Shown: positions 23,281 through 32,866, counted from the stretch's first letter. The stretch: 64,000 bases of DNA from Limnohabitans sp. (GCF_023910625.1 NZ_JAAVVW010000003.1:1426001-1490000); one strand, 5' to 3'. The notes: generated by a model not told the origin, from the sequence alone. Numbers and translations are program-made.

Positions 23281-23535
23281 ATGGAAATTGCAATTCGGAA
23301 CATCGGAAACAGCAAAGGCGTGGTGTTGCCTAAGCCGTTTCTAGCCCAGGTCGGGCTGGACGGACAGGCCACAGCCACCATCGAAGTGGAAAACGGCTCC
23401 ATCGTGTTGCGAAAGCCGGCCAAGTCCGTGCGTGCTGGCTGGGCAGCGGCTGCCGCAGCCGTTTCCGCCAAAGGTGGTGATGCGCTTTTGATGGGTGAGT
23501 TCGGCAACTTGGACGATGAGGAGTTGGGCTGGTGA
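23281..23535 (+). CDS. mazE: MazE-family antitoxin
   Basis: 84 residues. The AbrB/MazE swapped-hairpin DNA-binding domain is MEIAIRNIGNSKGVVLPKPF, then GQATATIEVENGSIVLRKP; the C-terminal arm is acidic (DALLMGEFGNLDDEELGW) and binds MazF. GGAGG lies 6 bases before ATG 23281, so unlike the other modules here this one has a strong ribosome site. It overlaps mazF by 4 bases. Confidence 0.94.
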   Translation: MEIAIRNIGNSKGVVLPKPFLAQVGLDGQATATIEVENGSIVLRKPAKSVRAGWAAAAAAVSAKGGDALLMGEFGNLDDEELGW

Positions 23536-23849
23536 AGCGCGGCGACATTTGGCTGGTGAACCTGGACCCGACCGTGGGCAGCGAAATCAAGAAGTCGCGG
23601 CCCTGCGTTGTGATGTCACCGGCGGAGTTGAATGACAACCTGCGAACCGTGATGGTGGCACCCATGACCTCCAAGGGTTTTGCCGCGCCGTTCCGGGTGC
23701 CTGTCACCCACGCTGGAACCAAGGGTTTGATCGTGTTGGATCAGCTTCGGACGGTTGACAAGCTGCGCTTGGTCAAGCGGCTGGGCGCTGTGTCAGCCAA
23801 GACGTTGACTGCCGCATTGACCACGCTGCAAGAAGTGTTTGCGGAGTAA
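23532..23849 (+). CDS. mazF: MazF-family mRNA interferase
   Basis: 105 residues from GTG 23532. KRGDIWLVNLDPTVGSEIKK, then RPCVVMSP, then MVAPMTSKG and GLIVLDQLRTVDKLRLVKRL give the complete MazF/PemK fold, including the Arg in RPCVV and the Thr in VAPMT used in RNA cutting. The 3' end abuts a broken transporter gene on the other strand. Confidence 0.95.
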   Translation: MKRGDIWLVNLDPTVGSEIKKSRPCVVMSPAELNDNLRTVMVAPMTSKGFAAPFRVPVTHAGTKGLIVLDQLRTVDKLRLVKRLGAVSAKTLTAALTTLQEVFAE

Positions 23850-24133
23850 GAGGGCAACAGAATGATGACCAAACCGCCTTCAAAACCGGCCCCGTGGGCC
23901 AGCCGCCGGACAAAGGAACGGCCGCGCACCGATTGGCGCGACTCCCAGCGCTCAAAGAGCCAGTTGAATGCGTAATTCCACGTCAGCGCAATGCTCGACA
24001 AAACAACCGCCAGGCCCAATGTGGAAGCGGGCGACTTGTCAAAGGCCAGGCTCAACACGGGTCCGACCACGGCGATGGCGATGGCCTCTTACAAAAGGGC
24101 CTGAAGAACACGGCGGGTGGTGGGGGTCATCAT
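23850..24133 (-). pseudogene. PACE-family (BTP-domain) efflux transporter, nonsense mutation and lost 3' half
   Basis: From ATG 24133 the minus strand reads MMTPTTRRVLQALL, then TAA, then EAIAIAVVGPVLSLAFDKSP, LTWNYAFNWLFERWE and FEGGLVIILLP. This is the first bacterial transmembrane pair of a PACE/chlorhexidine-type exporter with a stop in place of a Tyr codon (LLYEA) at codon 15. The second half is missing where it meets mazF. No function expected. Confidence 0.8.
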
Positions 24134-24183
24134 GGGGAACGCGGTGGAGAGTGCGGTGAGGTGGGCGGCAAGGCGTGCAGGCC

Positions 24184-24435
24184 TCAAGAAGGCAACACGT
24201 CCTGCTCTTCAGGCGCTTGCCCGCCTTGACGGCTTAAGAATGCCAATGCGGCATTCACATCGCCACGTTGGGCACGTTGGGCAAAGTAGTCGGCTGTTTT
24301 CATGGCCGAGAGTTTTTCTGCCACGGCACTGACAATGAATTGGTTCAAGGTTGTGCCGTCTTCACGGGCTAGTTGCTCTGCCCCTGCCTTTAACGACAGC
24401 GGCAAACGCAGGGCGTAATTGCTTTGAGTTCCCAT
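24184..24435 (-). CDS. Arc/HicB-like ribbon-helix-helix antitoxin-type protein
   Basis: 83 residues: NYALRLPLSLKAGAEQLA, then DGTTLNQFIVSAVAEKLSAM is a ribbon-helix-helix; the C-terminus (FLSRQGGQAPEEQDVLPS) is short and acidic. AAGGAG precedes ATG 24435. Such proteins usually pair with a VapC or HicA toxin, but the next gene on this strand is the broken transporter, so it is another orphan. Confidence 0.8.
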   Translation of the reverse strand: MGTQSNYALRLPLSLKAGAEQLAREDGTTLNQFIVSAVAEKLSAMKTADYFAQRAQRGDVNAALAFLSRQGGQAPEEQDVLPS

Positions 24436-24522
24436 ATCAGGCTCCTTGAAAAAATTGCCGTGGTGTCATGACACCGATTCCGAACTTGGTCAAATGCTGG
24501 CCCGTGTCCATGAATCCCGAGT

Positions 24523-25368
24523 TCACTGCCGCGCCGTGCGCACATTGGGTGGCAACTTGCCCGGGGCGCTGGTACGCCAGGGGTTGATGTCCAGCCCGCC
24601 GCGCCGGGTGTAGCGGGCATACACCGTGAGCTGGGTGGGTTTGCAGCGCGTCCAGATGTCCATGAAGATGCGCTCGACGCATTGCTCATGAAACTCGTTG
24701 TGGTTGCGGAAACTCACGATGTATTGCAGCAAGCCCGCTTGCTCGATCTGCGGGCCGCTGTAGGTGATTTGCACGCTGCCCCAGTCAGGCTGGCCGGTGA
24801 CCAGGCAATTGCTTTTGAGCAAGTGGCTGACCAGGGTTTCGCTCACGGGCAGTTCGTCGGTCTTGGCGCTCAAAAGGTCCGGCGCAGGCTCGTAACGGGT
24901 GCACTCGATGTCCATGCGGTCCAGGTTCAGGCCGTCGAGCTCGTGCACAGGTTCGGCGTCAAATTGCTCTTGCAACAGCAGCTTCACCCCCACGCTGGCT
25001 TGCACCGCGCCGCCGTGCCAGATGGCGGCGCTGATGTCGCGGCGGATCATGTCGCGCACCACGTCGGCACTGTCCAAGCGGGTGTTGTTGAAGCTGTTCA
25101 GATACAGCTTGAAGGACTTGCTCTCCACGATGTGCGTGCTCTCGGCAGGCACGGTGATGTGCGCCAGCGCCACCTGCGGCTTGCCTTTGGTGTTGAGCCA
25201 GGACAGCTCAAACGCGGTCCACAAGTCGGCCCCAAAAAACACGGGCTGGCCGGTGACGCCGATCTCGGCGCGTTTGGTGGCGCGGGGAATGGGGAACAGC
25301 AAACCCGCATCGTACTGGTCTACATAGGCGCTGGACTTGCCCAGTTGCGATTGCTCTGGAGAGTTCAT
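24523..25368 (-). CDS. queF: NADPH-dependent 7-cyano-7-deazaguanine reductase, long form
   Basis: 281 residues, the two-domain form. [20 protein letters not shown] and the QueF motif [17 protein letters not shown] lie in the first half; the catalytic Cys is in [18 protein letters not shown] in the second half, with [13 protein letters not shown] near the end. It reduces preQ0 to preQ1 for queuosine in tRNA. Coupled to yaaA by an ATGA overlap. Confidence 0.96.
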   Translation of the reverse strand: MNSPEQSQLGKSSAYVDQYDAGLLFPIPRATKRAEIGVTGQPVFFGADLWTAFELSWLNTKGKPQVALAHITVPAESTHIVESKSFKLYLNSFNNTRLDSADVVRDMIRRDISAAIWHGGAVQASVGVKLLLQEQFDAEPVHELDGLNLDRMDIECTRYEPAPDLLSAKTDELPVSETLVSHLLKSNCLVTGQPDWGSVQITYSGPQIEQAGLLQYIVSFRNHNEFHEQCVERIFMDIWTRCKPTQLTVYARYTRRGGLDINPWRTSAPGKLPPNVRTARQ

Positions 25369-26141
25369 GCTTGTACTTTTCTGCGAAATACCAAACGGTC
25401 CGGCTCGGACACAGCCGCGTCATGCGCGTAGCCTTCCAGGTCAAAGCCCAGCAAGCCTTCGGGATGGGTGATCTTGTTTTGGATGGCGAACCGCGCCATC
25501 AGGCCCCGCGCCCGCTTGGCGTTGAAGCTGATGATTTTGTATTGGCCGCCTTTGAAGTCTTCAAACACGCATTCGATGACCCGCGCCTTGAGGGTTTTGC
25601 GGTCCACCGATTTGAAGTACTCCTGCGAGGCCAGGTTGACGATGACCGGGGTTTTGTCTTTGGCCAGCTGGACGTTCAGGTACTCGGCAATTTGCGGCCC
25701 CCAAAACTTGTACAGGTTGCTGCCCTTGTCGGTTTGCAGCGTGGTGCCCATTTCCAGGCGGTAGGGTTGCATCCAGTCCAGCGGGCGCAACACGCCATAC
25801 AAGCCACTCAAAATGCCCACATGGGTTTGCGCCCAGTCCAGGTCTTGCGCCGACAAGGTCTTGGCGTCCAGCCCTTCGTACACATCGCCATTGAAGGCCA
25901 GCACGGCTTGCTTGGCGTTTTGGGCGGTGAACTTGGGCGTCCAGGCTTCGTAGCGGGCCACGTTCAGGGCCGACAGCGCGTCCGACAGGTCCATCAGCTC
26001 GGCGATTTGCTGGGGCGACTTTTGACGCAGCACCTCAATCAGGGCCTGCGATTGCGGCACGAACTGGGGCAGCGTGTGCGGCACGCCTGCTGCGGGGGTT
26101 TCGTAGTCCAGAGATTTGGCGGGTGACAATAAGAACAACAT
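25365..26141 (-). CDS. yaaA: Peroxide stress protein YaaA (DUF328/UPF0246)
   Basis: 258 residues from ATG 26141, chosen by family alignment ([16 protein letters not shown]); ATG 26150 is an alternative. [22 protein letters not shown] and [13 protein letters not shown], then [13 protein letters not shown] are family hallmarks. YaaA lowers intracellular iron damage during hydrogen peroxide stress and binds DNA. Its ATG overlaps in antiparallel the ATG of the truncated truC-like gene (CATG at 26139-26142). Confidence 0.95.
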   Translation of the reverse strand: MLFLLSPAKSLDYETPAAGVPHTLPQFVPQSQALIEVLRQKSPQQIAELMDLSDALSALNVARYEAWTPKFTAQNAKQAVLAFNGDVYEGLDAKTLSAQDLDWAQTHVGILSGLYGVLRPLDWMQPYRLEMGTTLQTDKGSNLYKFWGPQIAEYLNVQLAKDKTPVIVNLASQEYFKSVDRKTLKARVIECVFEDFKGGQYKIISFNAKRARGLMARFAIQNKITHPEGLLGFDLEGYAHDAAVSEPDRLVFRRKVQA

Positions 26142-26280
26142 GCTCGACATCCTTTACTTGGACGATTATCTCGCCATCGTCAACAAGCCCGCCGGCTGGT
26201 TGGTGCATCGCACCCCACTGGACAAGGGCGAAACCCGCTTTGTGCTGCAAACCCTGCGCGACCAAATTGGGCAACACGTC
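26140..26280 (+). pseudogene. truC: 5' fragment of a tRNA pseudouridine synthase (TruC-like) gene
   Basis: [21 protein letters not shown], then VHRTPLDKGETRFVLQTLRD, QIGQHV is the opening of the RluA-family TruC enzyme. The next conserved part (P-HRLDRxTSG, with the catalytic Asp) is missing; after codon 47 the sequence is unrelated and ends at a terminator. The product would be inactive. Confidence 0.85.
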
Positions 26281-26376
26281 TGGAATGCCCGAGTTAGGGC
26301 AGTGATGGTTGTCGCCCACCGAGCTGAGCCTGATCGACATCGCGCAAATCAAGGTCGCGAACATCAAGCTGGATCG

Positions 26377-26407
26377 AAAAAAGCCCCGAAAGTGCAGGGC
26401 TTTTTTT
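26377..26407. terminator. Bidirectional rho-independent terminator
   Basis: AAAAAAGCCC and GGGCTTTTTT form a stem with a 10-base loop; T-rich on both strands. It ends the truC remnant and the minus-strand hydrolase gene, whose stop codon lies in it. Confidence 0.85.
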
Positions 26408-27272
26408 AAGCAGAGATCAACTGCTGGGCCAATGCATTCAGGCGAGTGCCTGGCCGCGTCAGATCGGTGACGATGCTGAAATGGTTGAGGCCCGCCAAGT
26501 CTTCGCACACGGGCACGGTTTTGGGGCCCCAAGCTTGGTGAATCAAGCGGTTGTGGCGCAAAAATTCGGGGCTCTCGTCACACCCGGCAACGGTGTACAA
26601 AATGCCCTGCCTTGGGCGCTGCCATTGGGCGGGGCTGGCCATGCGCACGTGGGCCGGGGTGATGCGCAGATCAGCCTGTAAAAAAGGTGTCTTGCGCAGC
26701 GGGGCCAAATCAAACAGCCCCGAAATGGACAGCGCTTTGCGCACCAGCCCTGCTGGCAAGTCACGGCCTGCTTTTTTCCAATCGCAGCCCAGCATCATGG
26801 CTGCCAAGTGCCCGCCTGCCGAGTGGCCCATCACGGTGATGCGACTGCGGTCCCCGCCATGCTCGGCAATGTGCCGCCAGACCCAGGCGGTGGCTTTGGT
26901 CATCTGCAAGGCGATGTCGGGGATGGTGACGGGTTGCTCGGGTGTGCCGGGGCACAAGGCGTAATTGACGACGACCACGCAAGCCCCCATGGCGCGCAAA
27001 GCCGGGGCCACAAAAGAGTGGTCTGACTTGTCCAGGCTGCGCCAATAACCGCCGTGGATGAAGATCACCACTGGCGCATCGGCACGCGCAGCCGGAAAGA
27101 TGTCCAGGGTTTCGTTCGGGCCATGGCCATACCGAACATTGAGCAGCGCCTTGAGGCTTTGGCGAGCTTGCTCAGAGGCGTTTTGCCAATGCGCAAAATG
27201 CTCGGCAAAGTCGGGGACCAGCGCCCGGTTGTTGTACATCCGGTCATGCCATGCAGCGTCTTGGATAGGCAT
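26406..27272 (-). CDS. Alpha/beta hydrolase (esterase/arylformamidase-like)
   Basis: 288 residues from ATG 27272; an upstream start would overlap the receptor gene. The oxyanion motif FIHGGYWRSLDKSDHSF (near 70), nucleophile GHSAGGHLAA (Ser in GHSAGG, about 145), an Asp region (LFDLAPL...) and a late His in NHFSIVTDL make up the triad. The HGGYW type groups with kynurenine formamidases and small esterases. Substrate unknown; it follows the TonB-receptor gene by 14 bases, perhaps in one transcript. Confidence 0.85.
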   Translation of the reverse strand: MPIQDAAWHDRMYNNRALVPDFAEHFAHWQNASEQARQSLKALLNVRYGHGPNETLDIFPAARADAPVVIFIHGGYWRSLDKSDHSFVAPALRAMGACVVVVNYALCPGTPEQPVTIPDIALQMTKATAWVWRHIAEHGGDRSRITVMGHSAGGHLAAMMLGCDWKKAGRDLPAGLVRKALSISGLFDLAPLRKTPFLQADLRITPAHVRMASPAQWQRPRQGILYTVAGCDESPEFLRHNRLIHQAWGPKTVPVCEDLAGLNHFSIVTDLTRPGTRLNALAQQLISA

Positions 27273-27286
27273 ATGGTTGGTGGCTT

Positions 27287-29494
27287 TCAGATTTTGAGCT
27301 CCAGGCGCAACTGAACATTGCGCCAATTGCGGTCGGTGTTGCGCGATGCCTCCCTGAACGTGCCATTGTCAAAGGTGCTGGCGGTGATGTAGTCGCGCGG
27401 CTGCAAATTGCTCACGGTCAGCCGCACGGCACTGGCAGGCGAGATGCGCCAAAGTCCATAGATGTCAGCGACCCGTTTGATGCCTTGGTAAAACATTTGC
27501 TGTTCGGTGCGGCGGGTGTCGTAATCGGGGTTCCAGTTGAGGTTGCCTCCCAAGGTCAAGGGGATCTGCCGAATTCGGTAATCAGCGCCCAGGTTGGCGG
27601 TCATGTCAGGCTGTTGGTCTAGGCGGTTGTTGGGGCCTGGCACTTGCTTGACTCGCGAGCTGAAGAAACTGACGTTGCTGCGGATGTCGATGGGCAAGGC
27701 GTCGGTCAAGGCCTGGTCGAGCCGGAACTTTGCTTCCAACTCCAAACCCTGGGTAGAGGCATCGCCAAGGTTGATGGGCGAAGACACCCAACGGGTTTGT
27801 TTCGGTGCCCAGACAGGACCGATTTGCTCGCTCACGGTGTAGCGAATCAGGTCGGTGATTTCCCTGCGGAAAATATTTGCACTGAGCAAACCGCCACCCG
27901 TCAGATAGCGCTCAAAAGCGACATCGATGCCGGTGGCCAACTCGGGCCTGAGGTTGGGGTTGCCAATGCGATCAGGCCGTGTGGGTCGACTGTTGACCTC
28001 ACCTGAACTGATCGGGCGTGCCATCAGGTTGTGCAGCGTCGGGGTTTTGTAGCTGCGCGTCAAGCTCATGCGCACCTGATCGCGCTTGGCGGGGTCAGGC
28101 TTCCACAAAGCGTGCAACAAAGGCGTCCAGACCGAACTGTTGTTGGTTTTGAGGCCTGTCAGATCGGTGGCCTCGGTGGAAATGGCCTCATGGCGCAAAC
28201 CGGCATAGGCTGACCAATGGCGATTGATCTTGAACTCGTCTTGGGCGTATGCGGCCCATCTGAGGGTGCGTGCACTCAAGTCCCCAGCGCTGTCGTTCAG
28301 CACCCCCCGGGCCTCTTCCAGTCGACGCACGCTCTCCAACTCCAAGCCGCTCACCACTTGGTGGCCGTTGGCCATGGCGCGTGTCCATTTGCCATTGAGG
28401 CTGCCAGACCGATCCACAAAATTTTGAAACTGGGTGTTGTTGGTCAACAAAGGGCTGGACCCGCTCGACATGGTCACAGTCTGGTCCAGCCTGTCATCGA
28501 ACTCTGACTGGCCCAGACCAAAACGCAGCTCCAGGCGATCATCCGCCGACAAGCGTTGTGTCCACTGCCCGTTGAGACGGGCCATGGCAAATCGACTTTG
28601 ATTGCGGGTTTGCGCGCTGTCGGACGGGGGGGCGATGCCCATGAGTCGATTGGCTTGAATCAGGCCAGTACCTGCGGAATCCGAATAAACCACAAAGGGA
28701 GTCAGCGTGAGGGTCTTGCCTTGTTCACCCCGCCATTGCAGGCGGGCATTGGCATGCATGGCTTGCCGTCGTCCGAGCGACTCGTTGCGACGGGTGCTGT
28801 CGCCCATCTGGCTAGACGAGACCACCGTGCTGCTTTCATCGGGCCTGTATTGGTCGGTCACAGACAAGGTCAGTGTGCCTGTCATGGGCTTTAACTGGAG
28901 GTTGTGGACCCAGTTGAGCAGGGTTGACGGGTGCCCGTTCTCTTGAGAATGCGTGATTTTCAAATCGTCAGGGGTGGCTCTTTGGCCTTCGCGCAACACA
29001 ATGTTGATGGTGCCCGCAATGGCACGCGCTCCGGTTTCGGCGGTGGGTGCACGCAGGATTTCGATGCGCTCGACCTGTTCGGGCGTCAGGGTATCGATCG
29101 AAAAACCGGGGGGCAATCGCTCGCCATCCAGCAAAATTTGGGTATATCCCCCACCCAAACCCCGCATGCGGATGGCGCCACCTCGACCCGGCACGCCTTG
29201 GACGGTCACACCGGGCAAACGCTTGAGCACTTCGCCCAAATTGGCATCTCCTTGCTTTTGGATTTCTTCGCGTCCAATGATGATCTTGGATGCCGAGGAG
29301 TCTCGACGCATTTCCGTATCGTTGCTGCGGATACCGCGAACTTCCACCCGACCCAGGTCTGTGGTTCCGGTGGGTCCAACGGGGTTATTGGTGTTTTGTG
29401 CCCAAACACTCAAAGGCAAAAACACAAGGCCGCAAAGCGCCCATGGACGGCCCAGGCCAAGAGGGGTCTCACAATCGCAGGGTTTGATTTGCAT
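27287..29494 (-). CDS. TonB-dependent outer-membrane receptor
   Basis: 735 residues. A signal peptide (ALCGLVFLPLSVWAQN) comes after a long polar start, so the real start may be a later codon. The plug domain has VEVRG (TonB-box-like), GEVLKRLPGVTVQG, RMRGLGGGYTQILLDGERLP and ERIEILRAPTAETGARAIAGTINIVLR. A 22-strand barrel follows, with HNLMARP, then NPNLRPELATGIDVAFERYL. The final residues are LRLELKI, not the usual aromatic end. It imports a scarce nutrient such as an iron chelate; the ligand is not evident. The neighbour hydrolase could process it. Confidence 0.93.
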   Translation of the reverse strand: MQIKPCDCETPLGLGRPWALCGLVFLPLSVWAQNTNNPVGPTGTTDLGRVEVRGIRSNDTEMRRDSSASKIIIGREEIQKQGDANLGEVLKRLPGVTVQGVPGRGGAIRMRGLGGGYTQILLDGERLPPGFSIDTLTPEQVERIEILRAPTAETGARAIAGTINIVLREGQRATPDDLKITHSQENGHPSTLLNWVHNLQLKPMTGTLTLSVTDQYRPDESSTVVSSSQMGDSTRRNESLGRRQAMHANARLQWRGEQGKTLTLTPFVVYSDSAGTGLIQANRLMGIAPPSDSAQTRNQSRFAMARLNGQWTQRLSADDRLELRFGLGQSEFDDRLDQTVTMSSGSSPLLTNNTQFQNFVDRSGSLNGKWTRAMANGHQVVSGLELESVRRLEEARGVLNDSAGDLSARTLRWAAYAQDEFKINRHWSAYAGLRHEAISTEATDLTGLKTNNSSVWTPLLHALWKPDPAKRDQVRMSLTRSYKTPTLHNLMARPISSGEVNSRPTRPDRIGNPNLRPELATGIDVAFERYLTGGGLLSANIFRREITDLIRYTVSEQIGPVWAPKQTRWVSSPINLGDASTQGLELEAKFRLDQALTDALPIDIRSNVSFFSSRVKQVPGPNNRLDQQPDMTANLGADYRIRQIPLTLGGNLNWNPDYDTRRTEQQMFYQGIKRVADIYGLWRISPASAVRLTVSNLQPRDYITASTFDNGTFREASRNTDRNWRNVQLRLELKI

Positions 29495-29561
29495 CGTGCG
29501 ATTTTGACAGCGCCCGGCCAGTTCTGTGTGTCGCCCGTGTAAAACCCAGGGCGGTCAGTGA

Positions 29562-31001
29562 TCAGTCCACAGACTTGAACAAGGCCGCCACCTTGCGTTT
29601 GGGCTTGATGTTGGCCGAGATGGAAGACCTCGCTGCACGAGGCGCGGTAGGCTCCCAGGTGGGTGAAGCATCCTGGGCTTGTGCTTCATAGGGCTTCTCA
29701 AAGAATGGATCACGGTTGACCGGAGCCGGACGAAAGCCACCTCGGCGCTCGTGGGGGGTATCCAGGACATCGCGAGGATCTTGGTCTTCACGGCGTCGGC
29801 TGCGGGGGCGGTCTTCGGCGCGCGCACCCCATTTTTCTGGCGCAGGGCCCGATGGCCGAGTGTCCATCTGCGGGGTTTCGACCTCGATCTTTTTCTTGAT
29901 GAGCTTTTCAATGTCTGCGACCAGCCGCGTGTCAGACGGGCTGACCAAGGTGACGGCCAAACCCGAAGCCCCGGCACGACCCGTGCGACCAATGCGGTGC
30001 ACATAGTCTTCGGCATTGAAGGGCACATCGAAGTTGAACACCGCAGGGACATCCTTGATGTCCAGACCACGCGCCGCCACGTCGGTGCAGACCAGCAAAT
30101 CGACTTCGCCTTGTTTGAAGGCCTCCAGCGCTTTCAGCCGTTCGTCCTGGCTCTTGTCACCGTGCAAAGCGGCAGTGCGCAGACCCTCACGCTCCAAGGA
30201 GCGAGCCAAACGACCACAACCGAGCTTGCTGTTGACAAAAACAAAGGCCTGCTTGATGCCCCGTTCGTTCAGCACTTTGCGGATCACGCTGCGCTTGTCG
30301 TCATCTTGGGCGGCATAAAAGCGCTGCTCCACCGTCGATGCGGTCTCGTTGGGACGGGCCACTTCGATCGTGATGGGGTTTTGCAGGTAACTGCTCGCCA
30401 GACGCTTGATTTCGGGCGAGAAGGTGGCCGAAAACAGCAAGGTCGTGCGCTGTTTGGGCAAATAGCTCAGGATGCGCTGCAAGTCGGGCAAAAAACCGAT
30501 GTCCAGCATGCGGTCGGCTTCATCCAGCACCACATACTCGACCTGATTGAGCACGGCGGTTTTGGCTTCGATGTGGTCCAGCAGACGGCCCGGGGTGGCC
30601 ACCAGAACCTCCACGCCTTTTTTGAGCTCCAGAGTCTGGGGCTTCATGTCCATGCCGCCAAACACCACCGCGCTGCGCAACTGGGTGTACTTGGCGTACA
30701 TCTTGATTTGCTGGGCCACTTGGTCGGCCAGTTCGCGCGTGGGCAAAAGCACCAAGGCGCGGACCGGGTGGCGGGCGGGTGAGGTGGAGGGGTTTTCGTG
30801 CTTGAGCAAGCGCTGCAGCAAGGGCAAAGAAAAAGCAGCCGTCTTGCCCGTGCCCGTTTGGGCTGCCCCCATGACATCCTGCCCCGTCAGAACCACGGGG
30901 ATGGCCTGGGCCTGGATGGGGGTCATGGATTCGTAGCCCATTTCGGCTACGGCGCGTGCGAGCGTAGGCGCAAGCGATAAATTGGAAAAAGAGTCGGTCA
31001 T
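29562..31001 (-). CDS. rhlE: DEAD-box RNA helicase, RhlE type
   Basis: 479 residues with every DEAD motif in order: Q-motif GYESMTPIQAQAIP (22-35), AQTGTGKT, PTRELA, TPGRLLD, VLDEADRML, SATF, then LVCTDVAARGLDI and HRIGRTGRAG. The C-terminal 110 residues are polar and basic, ending KPKRKVAALFKSVD, as in RhlE. It unwinds RNA duplexes in ribosome assembly and decay. Monocistronic. Confidence 0.94.
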   Translation of the reverse strand: MTDSFSNLSLAPTLARAVAEMGYESMTPIQAQAIPVVLTGQDVMGAAQTGTGKTAAFSLPLLQRLLKHENPSTSPARHPVRALVLLPTRELADQVAQQIKMYAKYTQLRSAVVFGGMDMKPQTLELKKGVEVLVATPGRLLDHIEAKTAVLNQVEYVVLDEADRMLDIGFLPDLQRILSYLPKQRTTLLFSATFSPEIKRLASSYLQNPITIEVARPNETASTVEQRFYAAQDDDKRSVIRKVLNERGIKQAFVFVNSKLGCGRLARSLEREGLRTAALHGDKSQDERLKALEAFKQGEVDLLVCTDVAARGLDIKDVPAVFNFDVPFNAEDYVHRIGRTGRAGASGLAVTLVSPSDTRLVADIEKLIKKKIEVETPQMDTRPSGPAPEKWGARAEDRPRSRRREDQDPRDVLDTPHERRGGFRPAPVNRDPFFEKPYEAQAQDASPTWEPTAPRAARSSISANIKPKRKVAALFKSVD

Positions 31002-31052
31002 TAACTCGTTATTGTCGCATTTTGAGCTGATGCCCCTTGGAACAGGGGCAGC

Positions 31053-31623
31053 TCAGGTTTTGGGCAGCGTCACGCCGACCTGGCCCTGGTACTTGCCTCC
31101 GCGGTCCTTGTAGCTGGTTTCGCAAACTTCATCGCTCTCCAGAAACAGGACCTGAGCGCAACCCTCACCCGCATAAATTTTGGCGGGCAGCGGCGTGGTG
31201 TTGCTGAATTCGAGGGTCACATAACCCTCCCACTCCGGCTCGAACGGGGTCACGTTGACGATGATGCCGCAGCGGGCGTAAGGTGCTTTTGCCTAGGCAA
31301 ATGGTCAGCACGTTGCGCGGTATGCGGAAATACTCCATGGTGCGGGCCAGCGCGAAGCTGTTGGGCGGGATGATGCAGACATCGCTGTGGATGTCCACAA
31401 AGCTGCGTTCATCGAAGTTTTTAGGGTCCACCACCGTGCTGTAGATGTTGGTAAACACCTTGAACTCAGGGGCGCAGCGGATGTCGTAGCCATAACTGCT
31501 GGTGCCGTAGCTGACGATTTTTTGGCCATCCGCGTTGTGCCTGATCTGCCCGGGCTCAAACGGCTCGATCATGCCGTGCTCTTGCGCCATGCGGCGGATC
31601 CATTTGTCGCTCTTGATGCTCAT
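31053..31623 (-). pseudogene. dcd: dCTP deaminase gene with one-base frameshift
   Basis: The first 115 or so codons ([47 protein letters not shown]) and the last 66 ([20 protein letters not shown], then [16 protein letters not shown] residues and GVTLPKT) are both normal Dcd sequence but in different frames. One extra A/T pair near 31280 turns ACC-TAC-GCC into ACC-TTA-CGC. Removing it restores the usual 188 residues. Dcd makes dUTP for dTMP synthesis. The shift hits the active region and would inactivate the enzyme, but a sequencing error is equally likely. Confidence 0.88.
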
Positions 31624-31718
31624 GGTGTGCCTTTAAGTCAATCTGTACATTTTAAAGTCTCCGCCAGGCCCGGACTGAGGGCTGCCAGCCTCACCCGTCG
31701 TTTGCCAGGGCGGCAGGC

Positions 31719-32804
31719 TCAGCGGCTGACACGTCCCAACACGCCCTGCACCAGGTAGTTCATGTTCAGGATCTGGGCATCGCTCAGACTTTGGCCTGCG
31801 GGCAAAACCAGTTTGCCTTCGTTGTCCGAGATCGGGCCTGTGAACGGCCGCAATTGGCCCGAGCCAACAGCCTTTTGCTTGGCTGAAATTTCATCCTGAA
31901 CCTTCTTGGGCACCTTGGAGCCAAAGTCGCCCACGCGGATCATGCCTTCCTTGACACCGCCCCACACGCTGCCTGAAGTCCAGCTGCCATTCATGGCCGC
32001 CTTGACGCGTGCGGTGTAGTAATCACCCCACTGGTGAGTCACGGCAATGATCTGGGCATCCGGCCCCACTTTGCGCATGTCGGAGTGGTAAGCCACGGCC
32101 ATCTTGCCGCGCTCTTGCGCCGCCGCCATCACGGCCGTGGAGGCGGTGTGGAACGCGATCACATCCACATCCTGGTTGAACAGCGCCATGGCCGCTTCCC
32201 GCTCTTTGGGTGGGTCAAACCAGGCGTTGAGCCAAACCACTTTCACGCTCGCCTTAGGGTTGACCGAACGCATGCCCAAGGTGAAGGCATTGATGCCCTG
32301 CAGCACCTCAGGAATCGGGAAACCCGCCACATAACCCGCCACGTTGGACTTCGTCATGCGCCCGGCGGCGATGCCCGCCAAGTAACGGCCTTCGTAATAA
32401 CGGGCGTTGGACGCGGCCACATTGGGGGCCGTTTTGAAGCCAGTGACCGACTCGAATTTCACATTCGGAAACTCTTTGGCCACCTTGAGCGTGGGCTCCA
32501 TGTAACCAAAGCTGGGGGTGAAGATGATCTGGTTGCCCTGTTGGGCCAAATCGCGGATCACGCGCTCGGCGTCAGCGCCCTCCGCCACATCGGCCACAAA
32601 AGTGGTCTTGACCTGGTCGCCCAAAGCCCGCTCAACGGCCTTGCGGCCCTCGTCATGCTGCTTGGTCCAGCCCGCCTCGGTGATGGGCGAGACATAGACA
32701 AAACCGGCCTTGATGGGCTCGGTGATTTTGGTGGGAGATTGCGCCTGAACGGCGGGAAAGAAAAAGCAGGCGGCCACGAACGTGGCAGCGAGGTTTTTAT
32801 ACAT
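31719..32804 (-). CDS. Bmp-family ABC transporter substrate-binding protein (first copy, unlinked)
   Basis: 361 residues with a signal peptide (NLAATFVAACFFFPAVQAQ) and the Bmp/PnrA fold: VSPITEAGWTKQHDEGRKAV, VTGFKTAPNVAASNARYYEG and DMRKVGPDAQIIAVTHQWGDYY. These periplasmic proteins capture nucleosides or purine derivatives for import. It lacks the lipobox of the related protein at 39816-40952 and has no permease genes beside it; it may feed the same importer. Own promoter region follows the hom terminator. Confidence 0.92.
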   Translation of the reverse strand: MYKNLAATFVAACFFFPAVQAQSPTKITEPIKAGFVYVSPITEAGWTKQHDEGRKAVERALGDQVKTTFVADVAEGADAERVIRDLAQQGNQIIFTPSFGYMEPTLKVAKEFPNVKFESVTGFKTAPNVAASNARYYEGRYLAGIAAGRMTKSNVAGYVAGFPIPEVLQGINAFTLGMRSVNPKASVKVVWLNAWFDPPKEREAAMALFNQDVDVIAFHTASTAVMAAAQERGKMAVAYHSDMRKVGPDAQIIAVTHQWGDYYTARVKAAMNGSWTSGSVWGGVKEGMIRVGDFGSKVPKKVQDEISAKQKAVGSGQLRPFTGPISDNEGKLVLPAGQSLSDAQILNMNYLVQGVLGRVSR

Positions 32805-32839
32805 GGTAGTCCTCTACATGGCCCCGGTGATACACAAAA

Positions 32840-32866
32840 CGAAGCCCGCCGGGGCAGCGGGCTTCG
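32840..32866. terminator. Terminator between hom and the Bmp gene
   Basis: Perfect 10-bp stem CGAAGCCCGC / GCGGGCTTCG with a 7-base loop; downstream of homoserine dehydrogenase on the minus strand. The U-run is weak. Confidence 0.6.
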
